Assembly: GCA_022824865.1 (NCBI GenBank)
Contig: JAJDZD010000014.1
Coordinates: 1-64,000, forward strand
DNA from: Chloroflexota bacterium
Lineage (GTDB): Bacteria; Chloroflexota; UBA11872
Reading direction: 5' to 3'
Length of the DNA stretch: 64,000 nt
Below are positions 8,408-17,152 of this stretch, in pieces (positions within the stretch are counted from its first letter, which is position 1; every line of letters begins with the position of its first letter). The notes under the pieces were generated by a model that was not told the origin of the DNA, ran no database searches, and saw only the letters and a program-made list of their open reading frames with translations. The position numbers were made by a program, and so were the translations under genes.

Positions 8408-10345
8408 ATGAACCTCAGCCGACGCACCATCCTGCTGTTTGCCGGGTCCGGCGTGCTTGGCAGCGTGGCGGCGGCGGCCGCTGGCGCCGCCGCATTTGTG
8501 GCGGTGGGCGAGGCACGTTACGCGGACCGGTTCTATCCGGGCGTCCGTCTGGACGGCGAAGACGTGGGCGGTCTGACGAGGGCCGAAGCACGCGCCCGGC
8601 TGGCGGCGCGCTGGGACGGCTTTCGCGATGCTCCGGTCATCTTTCGGCTGGACGGGCGAACGTGGAACCCCACTGGACGCGAAGTCGGCATCGAGGTCGA
8701 CTACGCCACCCCGCTTGCGCATGCCTACGGCTGGGGACGGCGAGGCAGCTGGGAGATGCGTCTCCGACAACAGCAGCAGACCCTGGAGGCGCCGCTGGAC
8801 TGGCGGACGACGGTCAGTTTTGATCCGCCCGTCTTCATGGCGTATGTCGAGCGCATTGGCGCCGAGATTGCGCGAGCACCGACCGACGCCGCACTGCGGA
8901 TCGAAACTCAGGGCGGCCAACGCCTCGCCCGGGTCTATCCGTCGAGCGAAGGTCGCGAACTCGTACCGGCGGACGTGCTGGCGGTGATGAGCCGACGGTT
9001 CGACACGCCGCAGCGGCTGATCATTGATTTGCAGTCGCGCTCGCTGGCGCCTCAGGTCGCCACGGCCGACGTGACACCCGCGTCCGAACGCGCGCGAGAG
9101 CTAATGGAAGGGCATATCGAAGTGGTCGCGCCGGGTCACCGGTGGTCGATTGCGCGCGAAGACCTGGCCCAGGACATGCGCGTGGCTGGGCCGCCCACGG
9201 CACCGGAGATCACCGTGGACGTGAGCTACCGGGCCTTTGAGCGGGTGGCGCGAGAGATCGCGGACACGCTGCGGGTTGCGGCCGTGGAGCCGAAGATCCG
9301 CGTGAGCGCGAACGGCGACGTGGTGCCGCTGGTTGAGGGCACGCCCGGCCGCACGATCGACGCCGAGAGGCTCTGGTCGCGAGTCCAGACAGCCTTCGAC
9401 AGCGGGCAGCAACGGGTGAGTGTTCCGCTCGTGACCATCCAGCCCTCAATCACAAGGCTGAGCGCGAGCGAGCTGCAGTTCGACAACCTGATCGCGGAGG
9501 GGCTGTCGCGCTTCAGCGGTTCCAGCGACAACCGCGTCCACAACATCAATAACGGGTCGCGGCTGATCGACGGCACGGTGATACCGCCTGGCGAAACGTT
9601 TTCGTTCAACGCCACGGTGGGGCCAATTACCGAGGGCAACGGGTTCGTGGAGGGCCTGGTGATCGCCCCCACCCGGACGGAGCCGGGCATCGGCGGCGGC
9701 ATCTGCCAGGTGTCGACCACGCTGTTCCGGGCCGCGTTCTGGGCCGGGTTGCCCATCAGCGAGCGCTGGCAGCACGCGTACCGCGTTGGCTACTACGAGC
9801 TTGGCCCCGGCAATCCGCCCGGGTTCGATGCGGCGATCTGGCAACCGGCCCAGGACCTGGCGTTCACCAACGACACGCCGAGCCACATCCTGATCCGACG
9901 CGAGTTTGACGCCAGACGGCAAACAGTGGCGTTCCGGCTGATGGGACCGGCGGTGGAACGCCAGGTCACGCTGGACGCTTGGAGAGGCGAGGAGATCGAG
10001 CCGCCGCCGCTGCGCGTGGAGCCCAGCACGGAACTTCCGCCGGGTGAGATTGAGAAGACCGACAGCGCGATTCCCGGCTTGCGGACCGTCATCACCCGAC
10101 AGGTCATGCTAGGTGGGCGCGTGGTTGCCAAAGATCGGTTTCCGTCAGTGTTCCTGCCCTGGGCGGAGCGATGGGAAGTCGGGCAGGACGAGGACGGAAA
10201 CTTCGATCCGAACCTGGTGCCGGGGTACGCCGAGGCTCAGGCAGAGGCAGAAGCCGAAGCGCAGGGAGAAGACGCGCCGCCGACCGACGAGCAGGCGCCG
10301 GCGGAAGACTCGTCAGCAACGGAGCAGAACGCAGGCCAGAGCTAG
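8408..10345 (+). CDS. VanW-family cell-surface protein with peptidoglycan-binding-like and G5-like domains
   Basis: A 645-residue envelope protein. The N-terminus is a Tat-like or Sec signal anchor ([14 protein letters not shown] plus an Ala-rich helix, to about residue 35). Two repeated PG_binding_4 modules follow (about 40-350), opening with [19 protein letters not shown]. The VanW domain spans about 370-510 with its signature [14 protein letters not shown] and [17 protein letters not shown] short G5-like segment (about 545-595) and a Glu/Ala-rich tail end the protein. Members are surface proteins near peptidoglycan; the exact function is not known. It is transcribed divergently from rplS and ends in a CTAG shared with the converging oxidoreductase stop. 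Confidence 0.85.
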   Translation: MNLSRRTILLFAGSGVLGSVAAAAAGAAAFVAVGEARYADRFYPGVRLDGEDVGGLTRAEARARLAARWDGFRDAPVIFRLDGRTWNPTGREVGIEVDYATPLAHAYGWGRRGSWEMRLRQQQQTLEAPLDWRTTVSFDPPVFMAYVERIGAEIARAPTDAALRIETQGGQRLARVYPSSEGRELVPADVLAVMSRRFDTPQRLIIDLQSRSLAPQVATADVTPASERARELMEGHIEVVAPGHRWSIAREDLAQDMRVAGPPTAPEITVDVSYRAFERVAREIADTLRVAAVEPKIRVSANGDVVPLVEGTPGRTIDAERLWSRVQTAFDSGQQRVSVPLVTIQPSITRLSASELQFDNLIAEGLSRFSGSSDNRVHNINNGSRLIDGTVIPPGETFSFNATVGPITEGNGFVEGLVIAPTRTEPGIGGGICQVSTTLFRAAFWAGLPISERWQHAYRVGYYELGPGNPPGFDAAIWQPAQDLAFTNDTPSHILIRREFDARRQTVAFRLMGPAVERQVTLDAWRGEEIEPPPLRVEPSTELPPGEIEKTDSAIPGLRTVITRQVMLGGRVVAKDRFPSVFLPWAERWEVGQDEDGNFDPNLVPGYAEAQAEAEAEAQGEDAPPTDEQAPAEDSSATEQNAGQS

Positions 10346-11391
10346 GCGCGTTCCGGCTCGCCCGTGCGCGCCGAGCGGTAGGCGGCTTCCATGGCGGCGA
10401 CCTGGCGCAGGCCGTGCCGGGCTGTTGCCCTTGGCTGGTCGCGTCCCAGGATGACGTCGATGAAATTGGCCGGGGCGCTACCCATGAAGGGCATGGTCGT
10501 GTTGTCGAAGGTCTGCGGGTCGCGCAGTTCACGTTCCAGGGTCAGATGGCCCCAGCGCATGTGGATGGCGCCGGTCGTCCCGTAGAGGTGGAAGCCGAAA
10601 TCGCGCGGCGTGGGCGTGTCGCCCACGCAGGCCAGGCTGCACAGTGCGCCCGACTCCAGCCGCAGGTTGAGTGCGGTGTAGAGATCGGCCTCCGGCGAGT
10701 CCATCAGCGCGAAGACGGTGGAGGCCGGCGAGTCGGCCAGCCAGAGGCAGGCCTCCAGGACATGTGCGCCGCCATCCGCGAAGAACCCACCGCCATTGGC
10801 TGCGGCGTCGCCTCGGAAGCTGGTCTCGTGCAGCAGCGTGGACTGGGCATCCGACACGCCGTCCAACATGGCGGCCCCCGCGCCGGTGAAACGGCGATCA
10901 GACGGCTGCATCCACAGGTCCCAGTCGTAGGCCATGAAGGCCTGGATCAGTCGCAACTCGCCGATGGCGCCATCGGCAAGGAGTTCCTGGGCCTTGGTAA
11001 ACGGCGGTTCGTAGTGCCGGTTGAACGCGACCATCAATGTCAGTCCGCGTTGTTCCGCCAGCGTCACCAGCTCTTGCGCGTGGTCCGTCCGCAGGGTGAG
11101 GGGCTTGTCGACCAGCACGTGAAGGCCGCGATCAAGGGCGGCGCGGGCGGCTTCGTAGTGCAGATTGTGCGGCAACGAAATCGTGACCGCGTCCAGCGAG
11201 TCGTCGGCCACCAGATCCGCGTAGTCGGTGTAGCGGCTGGCGACGTCGAACGCGTCGGCGGCTTCGGCTAGTCGAACCGGGTTCCGGCGGCAAAGCGCGG
11301 CGATGTCGGCATCCGGGTGCCCCCGCAGCGGCGGCAGATGGGCACGCTGGGCGTAGGCCCCGGCTCCGATTACCCCGACCCGAACGGCCAT
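10342..11391 (-). CDS. Gfo/Idh/MocA family NAD(P)-dependent oxidoreductase
   Basis: A 349-residue oxidoreductase of the glucose-fructose oxidoreductase / inositol dehydrogenase family. The Rossmann loop is VGVIGAGAYAQRAH near residues 4-17, and the catalytic-site motif VLVDKPLTL near 92-100 contains the family's (E/D)KP Lys. The C-terminal alpha/beta domain has GGGFFADGGAHVLE near 210, where the family keeps its HxxD-like site. The substrate is likely a sugar or cyclitol but cannot be named. The ATG at 11391 is used; an in-frame ATG 15 nt upstream is possible. Its stop shares CTAG with the VanW gene stop. Confidence 0.88.
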   Translation of the reverse strand: MAVRVGVIGAGAYAQRAHLPPLRGHPDADIAALCRRNPVRLAEAADAFDVASRYTDYADLVADDSLDAVTISLPHNLHYEAARAALDRGLHVLVDKPLTLRTDHAQELVTLAEQRGLTLMVAFNRHYEPPFTKAQELLADGAIGELRLIQAFMAYDWDLWMQPSDRRFTGAGAAMLDGVSDAQSTLLHETSFRGDAAANGGGFFADGGAHVLEACLWLADSPASTVFALMDSPEADLYTALNLRLESGALCSLACVGDTPTPRDFGFHLYGTTGAIHMRWGHLTLERELRDPQTFDNTTMPFMGSAPANFIDVILGRDQPRATARHGLRQVAAMEAAYRSARTGEPERA

Positions 11392-11570
11392 AGCACGAGC
11401 TTCCAAGACGGGCTGCGAAGTCTAGCTGGACTGGCCCTCAACTCGGACTGTCAGCGGCGATACCAACGCCGGCGACGATCTTCTCCGCCTACTCGGCCCC
11501 CGGCTCGCGGTAGACCCACCAAAAGACATGGCCCAAGTCGGTGAATCGATGGCAAAAGGAAGTTCTGCGG

Positions 11571-11756
11571 CTAAAGAACCAAGTCAAGCAGCGTCATGTC
11601 CCACGCCTGAGATTCTTCGGGGTCGACTGCAATCTGCGCCTTGCGTAGCACCCGGTGACGCTCTGTGAGCGGGCGCCGTGCCAGATCGCGCAGGGTAGTT
11701 TGCGTGACGCGCTGACGTTCAGCCACGGCCCGGGCGCCGCTCTTCTTAGCCCTCAT
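11571..11756 (-). CDS. Small charged protein, possibly antitoxin-like
   Basis: A 61-residue ORF in an otherwise empty 580-bp gap, preceded by GGAAGG about 10 nt before its ATG. It has a basic N-terminus (MRAKKSGARAVAERQR) and a C-terminal half with RPLTERHRVLRKAQ and then DPEESQAWD. That pattern of a short helix then an acidic tail with AWD resembles the C-terminus of some type II antitoxins. No toxin gene is adjacent. The identification is weak, and the ORF could be spurious. Confidence 0.35.
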   Translation of the reverse strand: MRAKKSGARAVAERQRVTQTTLRDLARRPLTERHRVLRKAQIAVDPEESQAWDMTLLDLVL

Positions 11757-11884
11757 TCTCAATCAAGCCTTCCGAGATGCGACGGTGCGCTCCGTCCACG
11801 TCTGATCGACGAGAGTGTAGAAGTGCCTTACAAGGTTTTAGCCGAGGACGGTCCGGGGTCAATCGGAGTTGCCGATCGTTCCCG

Positions 11885-11913
11885 GTGACAGGGGCGGGTG
11901 GCGTGGGTATGAT
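11885..11913 (+). promoter_or_regulatory. Sigma70-type promoter of the rpsP operon
   Basis: GTGACA at 11885-11890 and TATGAT at 11908-11913 are separated by exactly 17 nt, about 75 nt upstream of the rpsP ATG. One mismatch in each hexamer makes this the best promoter match in the window. Confidence 0.6.
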
Positions 11914-11989
11914 CGGGGAGCCGGTGTGCCTGACGGGTGTGAGGCCCGCCGCCGGTTCTCCCCCACGAGTTCTCCGGAGTCTTTTCCAC

Positions 11990-12265
11990 ATGCTGAAAAT
12001 TCGACTGACCCGCACGGGGCGCAAGGGGCGTCCCAGTTACCGGGTGGTGGTGGCCGAAGCGCGCTGGGCGCGCGACGGCCGGCGCATCGCCGAACTGGGC
12101 CATTACGACCCGCTGACCGACCCATCGACGATCCGGCTGGATGTAGCCGCGACCGAGGATTGGATCCGCAAGGGCGCGCAACCGACGGAGCGGGTGCGGA
12201 AGCTGTTGGAAATCGCCAAGAACGCGCCGCAACCGCCCGTTGCGGCCGCCGCGCCCAGCGCCTAG
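11990..12265 (+). CDS. rpsP: 30S ribosomal protein bS16
   Basis: A 91-residue bS16 with the canonical N-terminus MLKIRLTRTGRKGRPSYRVV, then ARDGRRIAELGHYDP and DWIRKGAQPTERVRKLL. The C-terminus is a short Pro/Ala tail. The ATG at 11990 matches the family. First gene of the rpsP-khpA-rimM-trmD operon; khpA starts 10 nt after the stop. Confidence 0.97.
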   Translation: MLKIRLTRTGRKGRPSYRVVVAEARWARDGRRIAELGHYDPLTDPSTIRLDVAATEDWIRKGAQPTERVRKLLEIAKNAPQPPVAAAAPSA

Positions 12266-12274
12266 CGTCGTCGC

Positions 12275-12511
12275 ATGGACGAACTGGTCGAGTTCATCGC
12301 CCGCAACCTGGTGACGGAGCCAGACGCGGTGCGCGTGAATCGAGTCCAGCGCAACCATCTCAGCATCTACAAGCTCTACGTTCATCCCTCGGACATGGGT
12401 CGGGTGATTGGACGGCAGGGGCGGGTTGCCCGAGCTATCCGGGCGGTCATGCACGCCGCGCCGATTGGCGGCGACCGGCGGCTGGCGTTGGATATTCAGG
12501 AGAGCCGCTGA
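12275..12511 (+). CDS. khpA: KhpA, KH-domain RNA-binding protein
   Basis: A 78-residue single KH-domain protein. The GxxG loop is in GRVIGRQGR (about 47-55), followed by ARAIRAVM. KhpA binds RNA, often with KhpB, and affects cell division and sRNA biology in Gram-positive bacteria. It stands in its normal place between rpsP and rimM. Its TGA overlaps the proposed CTG start of rimM (CTGA at 12508-12511), which suggests translational coupling. Confidence 0.92.
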   Translation: MDELVEFIARNLVTEPDAVRVNRVQRNHLSIYKLYVHPSDMGRVIGRQGRVARAIRAVMHAAPIGGDRRLALDIQESR

Positions 12512-13011
12512 CGGAAGCGCCCACGGAGATCGTCCTCGCGACCGTGCTGGGGGCGTTCGGCGTGCGCGGCGAAGTTCGTATCCGGTTGGAGACTGACGTT
12601 CTGGCCAATCTGGAGGCTGGCCGGCGTGTGTACGTCGGTCCTCGACGGGACCCAATCGAGATTGAAGCTTTCCACCCCGGCGTCAAGCCGCGTCTCAAGC
12701 TCCGGGACGTGTACACGCGCGAAGAGGCCCGTGACTTGCGCGGCGCCGAAATCGCGGTGCCGCTACGGGAGGCCGTGCCCCTGCCGGATGGCAGCTACTA
12801 CGGCGTGGAGCTGATCGGCGTGCGCGTCGTGGCGTTAGACGGTGAGCCCGTCGGAACGCTGCGCGAAGTGATCGCCACGGGCAGCAATGACGTGTACGTG
12901 GTGCGAGGTCCCGACGGCGAAGTGCTGGTGCCGGCGATACCCGACGTGGTGCAGGACTTCGATCCGGAACGCCGGGTGCTGACGATCGACCTGATCGAGG
13001 GGCTGCGTTGA
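12508..13011 (+). CDS. rimM: Ribosome maturation factor RimM (CTG start proposed)
   Basis: Binds ribosomal protein uS19 and helps assemble the 30S head. The N-terminal RimM barrel starts TEIVLATVLGAFGVRGEVRI. The PRC-barrel half contains YYGVELIGVRVVALDG, GSNDVYVVRG and VLVPAIPDVVQDFD. From the CTG at 12508 the product is 167 residues, the normal length. That CTG forms CTGA with the khpA stop and has AGGAG at 12498-12502. No ATG, GTG or TTG exists in frame at the right place: the first GTG (12544) would delete the first beta-strand. The stop TGA overlaps the trmD ATG by one base. Confidence 0.85.
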   Translation: MTEAPTEIVLATVLGAFGVRGEVRIRLETDVLANLEAGRRVYVGPRRDPIEIEAFHPGVKPRLKLRDVYTREEARDLRGAEIAVPLREAVPLPDGSYYGVELIGVRVVALDGEPVGTLREVIATGSNDVYVVRGPDGEVLVPAIPDVVQDFDPERRVLTIDLIEGLR

Positions 13012-13751
13012 TGCCCCCGGCCTGGCGGGTGGACGTGGTTACGACGTTTCCCGAGAGCTTTGAAGGATTCCTGGAAGTCAGCCTGCTGGGCAAGGCGCGC
13101 GCGGCGGGAACCATTGACATCCGAGTGCATAACCTGCGGGACTGGGCGGAACCACCGCACCGGGTAACGGACGACTACGCCTACGGCGGCGGTCCCGGGA
13201 TGGTGCTGAAGCCCGAACCGATCGTCGCGGCGGTGGAGGACCTGCGGGGATCCGACGGCTGGGTTGGCCTGCTGACCCCGCAAGGCCGGCCGCTGACGCA
13301 GCGGAGGGTCGCGGCCCTGGCGGCGCGGCGGCACCTGATCCTGATTTGCGGACGCTACGAGGGCGTGGACGAGCGGGTGCGGACGCTGGTCGTCGATGAG
13401 GAGATCAGCGTGGGCGACTACGTGCTTAGCGGGGGCGAGGTGGCCGCCATGGTGGTGATCGACGCGGCGGCCCGCCTGGTGCCGGGCGTGGTAGGGGACG
13501 CCGGCTCGCTGGTTGGCGAGTCGCACGCCGACGGACGGCTCTCCCACCCGCAGTTCACGCGCTCTGAAGAGTTCCGGGGACAGCGTGTGCCGTCCGTGCT
13601 GCTCAGCGGGCACCACGAGCGGATCGAACGCTGGCGTCGCGCGCAGGCGCTGCACCGCACCGTGCGCCGACGGCCTGATTTGCTGGAGAACTGTGCGTTG
13701 TCCGACGAGGATCATCAGCTGATGGACGAGTTTCCTCCGTGGGATGCCTAA
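13011..13751 (+). CDS. trmD: tRNA (guanine-N1)-methyltransferase TrmD
   Basis: Methylates G37 of tRNAs with SAM through a deep trefoil-knot (SPOUT) fold. Family motifs are all visible: VVTTFPESF near the start, DDYAYGGGPGMVLKP near 55-69, GRYEGVDERV near 115 and EISVGDYVLSGGEVAA near 130-145. Full length at 246 residues. I use the ATG at 13011, which overlaps the rimM stop as TGATG; the preceding TTG would add only one residue. Last gene of the rpsP operon. No rplS follows because rplS lies in a separate cluster upstream. Confidence 0.96.
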   Translation: MPPAWRVDVVTTFPESFEGFLEVSLLGKARAAGTIDIRVHNLRDWAEPPHRVTDDYAYGGGPGMVLKPEPIVAAVEDLRGSDGWVGLLTPQGRPLTQRRVAALAARRHLILICGRYEGVDERVRTLVVDEEISVGDYVLSGGEVAAMVVIDAAARLVPGVVGDAGSLVGESHADGRLSHPQFTRSEEFRGQRVPSVLLSGHHERIERWRRAQALHRTVRRRPDLLENCALSDEDHQLMDEFPPWDA

Positions 13752-13785
13752 GCGGCCGCGTTCCGAGGGGATGCCGCGTCGGCGC

Positions 13786-15117
13786 TCAGGCGCGTTCGAC
13801 CTTGAGCACCTCTCCGTAGACCGCTCTGACCCTGACCTGTTCGCCGCGGTCGATCGAGACGCCTGGATCGGCCGTCGCGACCCAGTCCTTGTCACCGACT
13901 TGCACTCTCCCCGATGGCCGCAGGTCGGATAGCGTGACGCCCCTGCGCCCCACCAGCGCCGCATCGGCGGCGGACTGAAATCCGCTCGCCTCCCCGCCGT
14001 CGGCGCGAGCGAGACGAAGGAACACGAGCCAGGCCACCAACGCGGTCCCGCCCATCACCGCGATTACCAGGGGATTGACCATGAAGCTGGGTTCCGGCAG
14101 GTCCGACGGACGGAAGAAGTCGCCGAACAGAAAGATCCCGCCGAGAACCAGGCACAGGACGCCGCCAGCACCGAAGAAACCGATGCCCGGTACGGTGGTC
14201 TCGCCGTAGAACAGGACGGCGGCGAGGACTATCAGCACGACCCCGAGCCAGCTCCCCGGCAGATTCAGGAAGCCCAGGATCGCCAACGCCAAACCGATCA
14301 CACCAACCAGGCTGGGAATGATCAAGCCGGGAAACAACACTTCGACGAGCAAGGCGAGGCAACTGGTCACAAAAAGAACGAACACGACCTCAGGCCGGGC
14401 GAGCAAGCCCATGAGGTACTCGAGCACGGTGGGTCCCAGGTGGCGGATGCGGGCATCGCGGGACTCGACGGTCGTCGCGCCCGCCGCGGTCGTGGTCTGC
14501 CGTCCGTGGAGCTGATTCAGGGCCGCGGGCAGGTCGGGAGCAATCAGGTCAATGACGCCGAGATTCAGGGCCTCCTGCGCCGAGAACGCGGTCGCGTTGC
14601 TCACCGTGTCTTCCAGGGCATCGGCGTTGCGTCCGCGCGCTTCGGCGATGCTGCGGATGAAGGCGCGCAAGTCCTGGCCGATCCTGTACGCCTCGGATCC
14701 CCGAATCTTGCCGCCGACGGACTCGAGCGATGAGGCCGCGCCGATGTTGGCCGCCGGCGCCATGACCGTGAAGTTGGCGGCGGCCGCGACGAAGGTTCCC
14801 GCGGATCCGGCGTGGGCCCCGGCAGGCGAGACGTAGGCGACGACCGGAATCTCGGAGTCCAGGAGCGTCTGAACGATGGTCCGCACCGACTCCAGCAGCC
14901 CACCCGGTGTGTTGAGACGAATGACGACGAGGTCGACGTCGTCGGTATGCGCCGTGTCTATTCCGCGGGCAATGTGGTCGGCCGTGGGCTGTTTGATGGG
15001 ACCCTCGACGTCCATGACCAACACGGTTGGGCTGTCGGCCGCGGCCGGCGTGACGGTTTGCCAGCCGGTGAGGCAGGCCAGGGCCAGGACGGCGGCAATG
15101 ACGATGCCCCGGCGCAT
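13786..15117 (-). CDS. NfeD-family membrane serine protease (ClpP-class, long form)
   Basis: A 443-residue long-form NfeD (NfeD1b). A signal peptide (MRRGIVIAAVLALACLTGW, cut near ADS) precedes a ClpP-class protease domain with LNTPGGLLES, the nucleophile Ser in GAHAGSAGTF, and a candidate catalytic Lys in GGKIRGSEAYR. Four or five membrane helices follow (about 245-385). The C-terminal OB-fold domain contains LVGRRGVTLSDLRPSGRVQV. Family members pair with stomatin-like proteins in membrane quality control, but no stomatin gene is adjacent. The frame is open upstream; the ATG at 15117 is chosen because it starts the signal peptide. Confidence 0.88.
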   Translation of the reverse strand: MRRGIVIAAVLALACLTGWQTVTPAAADSPTVLVMDVEGPIKQPTADHIARGIDTAHTDDVDLVVIRLNTPGGLLESVRTIVQTLLDSEIPVVAYVSPAGAHAGSAGTFVAAAANFTVMAPAANIGAASSLESVGGKIRGSEAYRIGQDLRAFIRSIAEARGRNADALEDTVSNATAFSAQEALNLGVIDLIAPDLPAALNQLHGRQTTTAAGATTVESRDARIRHLGPTVLEYLMGLLARPEVVFVLFVTSCLALLVEVLFPGLIIPSLVGVIGLALAILGFLNLPGSWLGVVLIVLAAVLFYGETTVPGIGFFGAGGVLCLVLGGIFLFGDFFRPSDLPEPSFMVNPLVIAVMGGTALVAWLVFLRLARADGGEASGFQSAADAALVGRRGVTLSDLRPSGRVQVGDKDWVATADPGVSIDRGEQVRVRAVYGEVLKVERA

Positions 15118-15410
15118 AGGCAGACCCTGTTCCAGGTACGAGGCGGGATCCGAAACCCAGCTTCCACCGTCCGTCAATTCTAGCCGCCGGGTACCGCTGG
15201 CTCCTGGCGGCCGCAGTGTCCTACGCCAGCCCGGCTTCTGCGCGGACCGCCGGCTCGCCAGGTGCGGGTCGCCACGAGTTCCACGCGCACCGCGTAACCC
15301 AGCCAGGTTGTGAGGGTGCGGCACGACACCGCCGGCGCGACTGCCGCGCCCGCAACAACTCCGGTCAAGGAGTCCTTGTCGGCAGGCGGTGCGTACCGGA
15401 CAATGGTTAA
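15118..15410 (+). other. Non-coding leader region upstream of the GroEL-like gene
   Basis: No convincing gene is present. The region holds several potential GC stems (for example GCCGCC at 15183 with GGCGGC at 15205) and ends in a plus-strand intrinsic terminator just before the GroEL-like gene. A transcript starting here would be terminated or attenuated before that gene. It may be an sRNA or regulatory leader. I recognise no known riboswitch or CIRCE element in it. Confidence 0.35.
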
Positions 15411-15413
15411 CCC

Positions 15414-15441
15414 GCGCGGCTCAACGAGCCGCGCCTTTTTT
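15414..15441 (+). terminator. Intrinsic terminator upstream of the GroEL-like gene
   Basis: A perfect 9-bp stem (GCGCGGCTC / GAGCCGCGC) with a 3-nt loop, then C and six T. The polarity is plus-strand only. It lies 36 nt before the GTG of the GroEL-like gene, so it acts either as an attenuator or as the end of a small upstream RNA. Confidence 0.75.
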
Positions 15442-15477
15442 CCCGCTTTTCCATGAGCCTGACCGAGGAGGCTTGGC

Positions 15478-17151
15478 GTGGTACTTGATCGCGCGGTCGT
15501 GTTCGACCTCGAAGCCCGGCTGGCCCTCCGCGAGGGCGTGGACATGGTGGCCAATGCCGTCAAGGTCACCATGGGACCCAAGGGTCGCAACGTGGCCTAT
15601 AAGCCCAGCCTCGGTCCGCCCACGGTGACCAACGACGGCGTGACCGTGGCTCGGGACGTCAAAGTCGAAAACACGTTTCTTCACACGGGCGGGCAGATCG
15701 TCTACGAGGCCTGTCGCCAGACCAACACGGTAGCGGGCGACGGCACGACCACGGCGGCGGTGCTGACCCAGGCCATGTATAGCGAGGCGTTCAAGGCCAT
15801 CGTGGCCGGCGCCAACCCCATGATGATCCGGCGCGGCATGGATCCGGCGCTGGCCGAGGCCGAGTCCGCGCTTTATCAGCAGGCGGTGCGGGCGGAGTCA
15901 CGGCAAGAGATCGCCTGGATGGCCGGCATGTCCGCCAATGATCCGTTCGTTGGCGAGCTGATCGCAGACGTTTTCGAGCGCCAGGGGGTCGAGGGCGCCA
16001 TCACGGTTGACGACGGCAAGGGACTCAAGACGGAAGTCACGTACGTGGACGGCATGCGCTTCGATACGGGATTCCTGTCGTCCCACTTCGCCACCGACAG
16101 GGCCGAAACCGAGGCGGTGATCGAAGAGCCGGACATTCTCATCACCGACCGCGAGGTCGAGCACTTGCGCGACTTCCTGCCGTTCCTGGAGCAGTACGCG
16201 GCCAGCGGGCGGAAGAAACTGGTGATCGTGGCCAGTAAGCTGATTGGCGAAGTGGTGACGATGCTGGCGACCAACAAGCAGGCCGGCAACCTGGAAGTCA
16301 TTTGCGTCAATGCGCCGGTGTTCGGGCAGCGGCAGCGCTGGATGCTCGAGGACCTGGCGATCTTCACGGGCGGGACACTGGTGGGTCACGAGACCGGCGA
16401 GCCTTGGCGGGCCATTGGTCTGGACGTGTTGGGCAAGGCCGAGCGTGTGCGCTGTACCAGGGAGCAGACGTTCTTCGTGAAGGGTCACGGCGATCCGATG
16501 GCCATCCGCGAGCGGGTGGAATACATCTGGATGCAGCACGGGCGGATGAAGAACCACTTCGACCGTGAGAAGCACCAGGAGCGCGCGAACAATCTGACCG
16601 GGTCATTCGCGGAGGTTTGGGTCGGCGCCGCCAGCAAGGTGGAGCAGTTTGAGTTGAAGCATCGGATCGAAGACGCTATCTCGGCGACCCGCGCCGGGCT
16701 GGAGGAGGGCATCGTGCCCGGCGGCGGCACGGCGCTTGCTCGCGCCTCGGAAGCGATCAAGGACGACCCGTCGCTGTCGCCCGACGAGGCCATCGGCCGC
16801 ACGCTTGTGCGCGACGCACTGCGCGTGCCGCTGGAAGTGATTGCCGATAACGCCGGCTACGACGGGGCCGTGGCGGTTGACGAAGTCCTGCAGTTGGACG
16901 GGCGCATTGGATTCAATGCCGCCACCGGCGAGTACGAGGACCTGGTGGCGATCGGCGTCATCGATCCGCTCAAGGTGACTCGCTCCGCCCTGCGCAACGC
17001 CGGCAGCGCCGCGGCCATGTTGATTACGTCCGAAGCGGTGGTTGGCGACACCCCCTCGTTCCATCGCTGGAACGAGTACTACCGCGAGCGCGTGGCCAAG
17101 AAGCACGGCTTCTTCATCGACGAGCCGCGGCACGGCCGCGTCGACGACTAG
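15478..17151 (+). CDS. Divergent GroEL-like chaperonin (orphan paralogue)
   Basis: A 557-residue group I chaperonin homologue. It keeps the equatorial ATP site (KVTMGPKGRNV, VAGDGTTTA near 86-94, EEGIVPGGG near 410) and the ATPase Asp equivalent to D398 in IEDAISATRAG. It differs from housekeeping GroEL in the apical domain (FGQRQRWMLEDLAIFTGGT replaces the usual FGDRRK...) and in the C-terminus, which ends EPRHGRVDD instead of a Gly-Gly-Met tail. No groES is adjacent. The GTG start at 15478 has GAGGAGG 6 nt upstream. It is probably a specialised second chaperonin; its client is unknown. Confidence 0.88.
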   Translation: MVLDRAVVFDLEARLALREGVDMVANAVKVTMGPKGRNVAYKPSLGPPTVTNDGVTVARDVKVENTFLHTGGQIVYEACRQTNTVAGDGTTTAAVLTQAMYSEAFKAIVAGANPMMIRRGMDPALAEAESALYQQAVRAESRQEIAWMAGMSANDPFVGELIADVFERQGVEGAITVDDGKGLKTEVTYVDGMRFDTGFLSSHFATDRAETEAVIEEPDILITDREVEHLRDFLPFLEQYAASGRKKLVIVASKLIGEVVTMLATNKQAGNLEVICVNAPVFGQRQRWMLEDLAIFTGGTLVGHETGEPWRAIGLDVLGKAERVRCTREQTFFVKGHGDPMAIRERVEYIWMQHGRMKNHFDREKHQERANNLTGSFAEVWVGAASKVEQFELKHRIEDAISATRAGLEEGIVPGGGTALARASEAIKDDPSLSPDEAIGRTLVRDALRVPLEVIADNAGYDGAVAVDEVLQLDGRIGFNAATGEYEDLVAIGVIDPLKVTRSALRNAGSAAAMLITSEAVVGDTPSFHRWNEYYRERVAKKHGFFIDEPRHGRVDD

Positions 17152-17152
17152 C

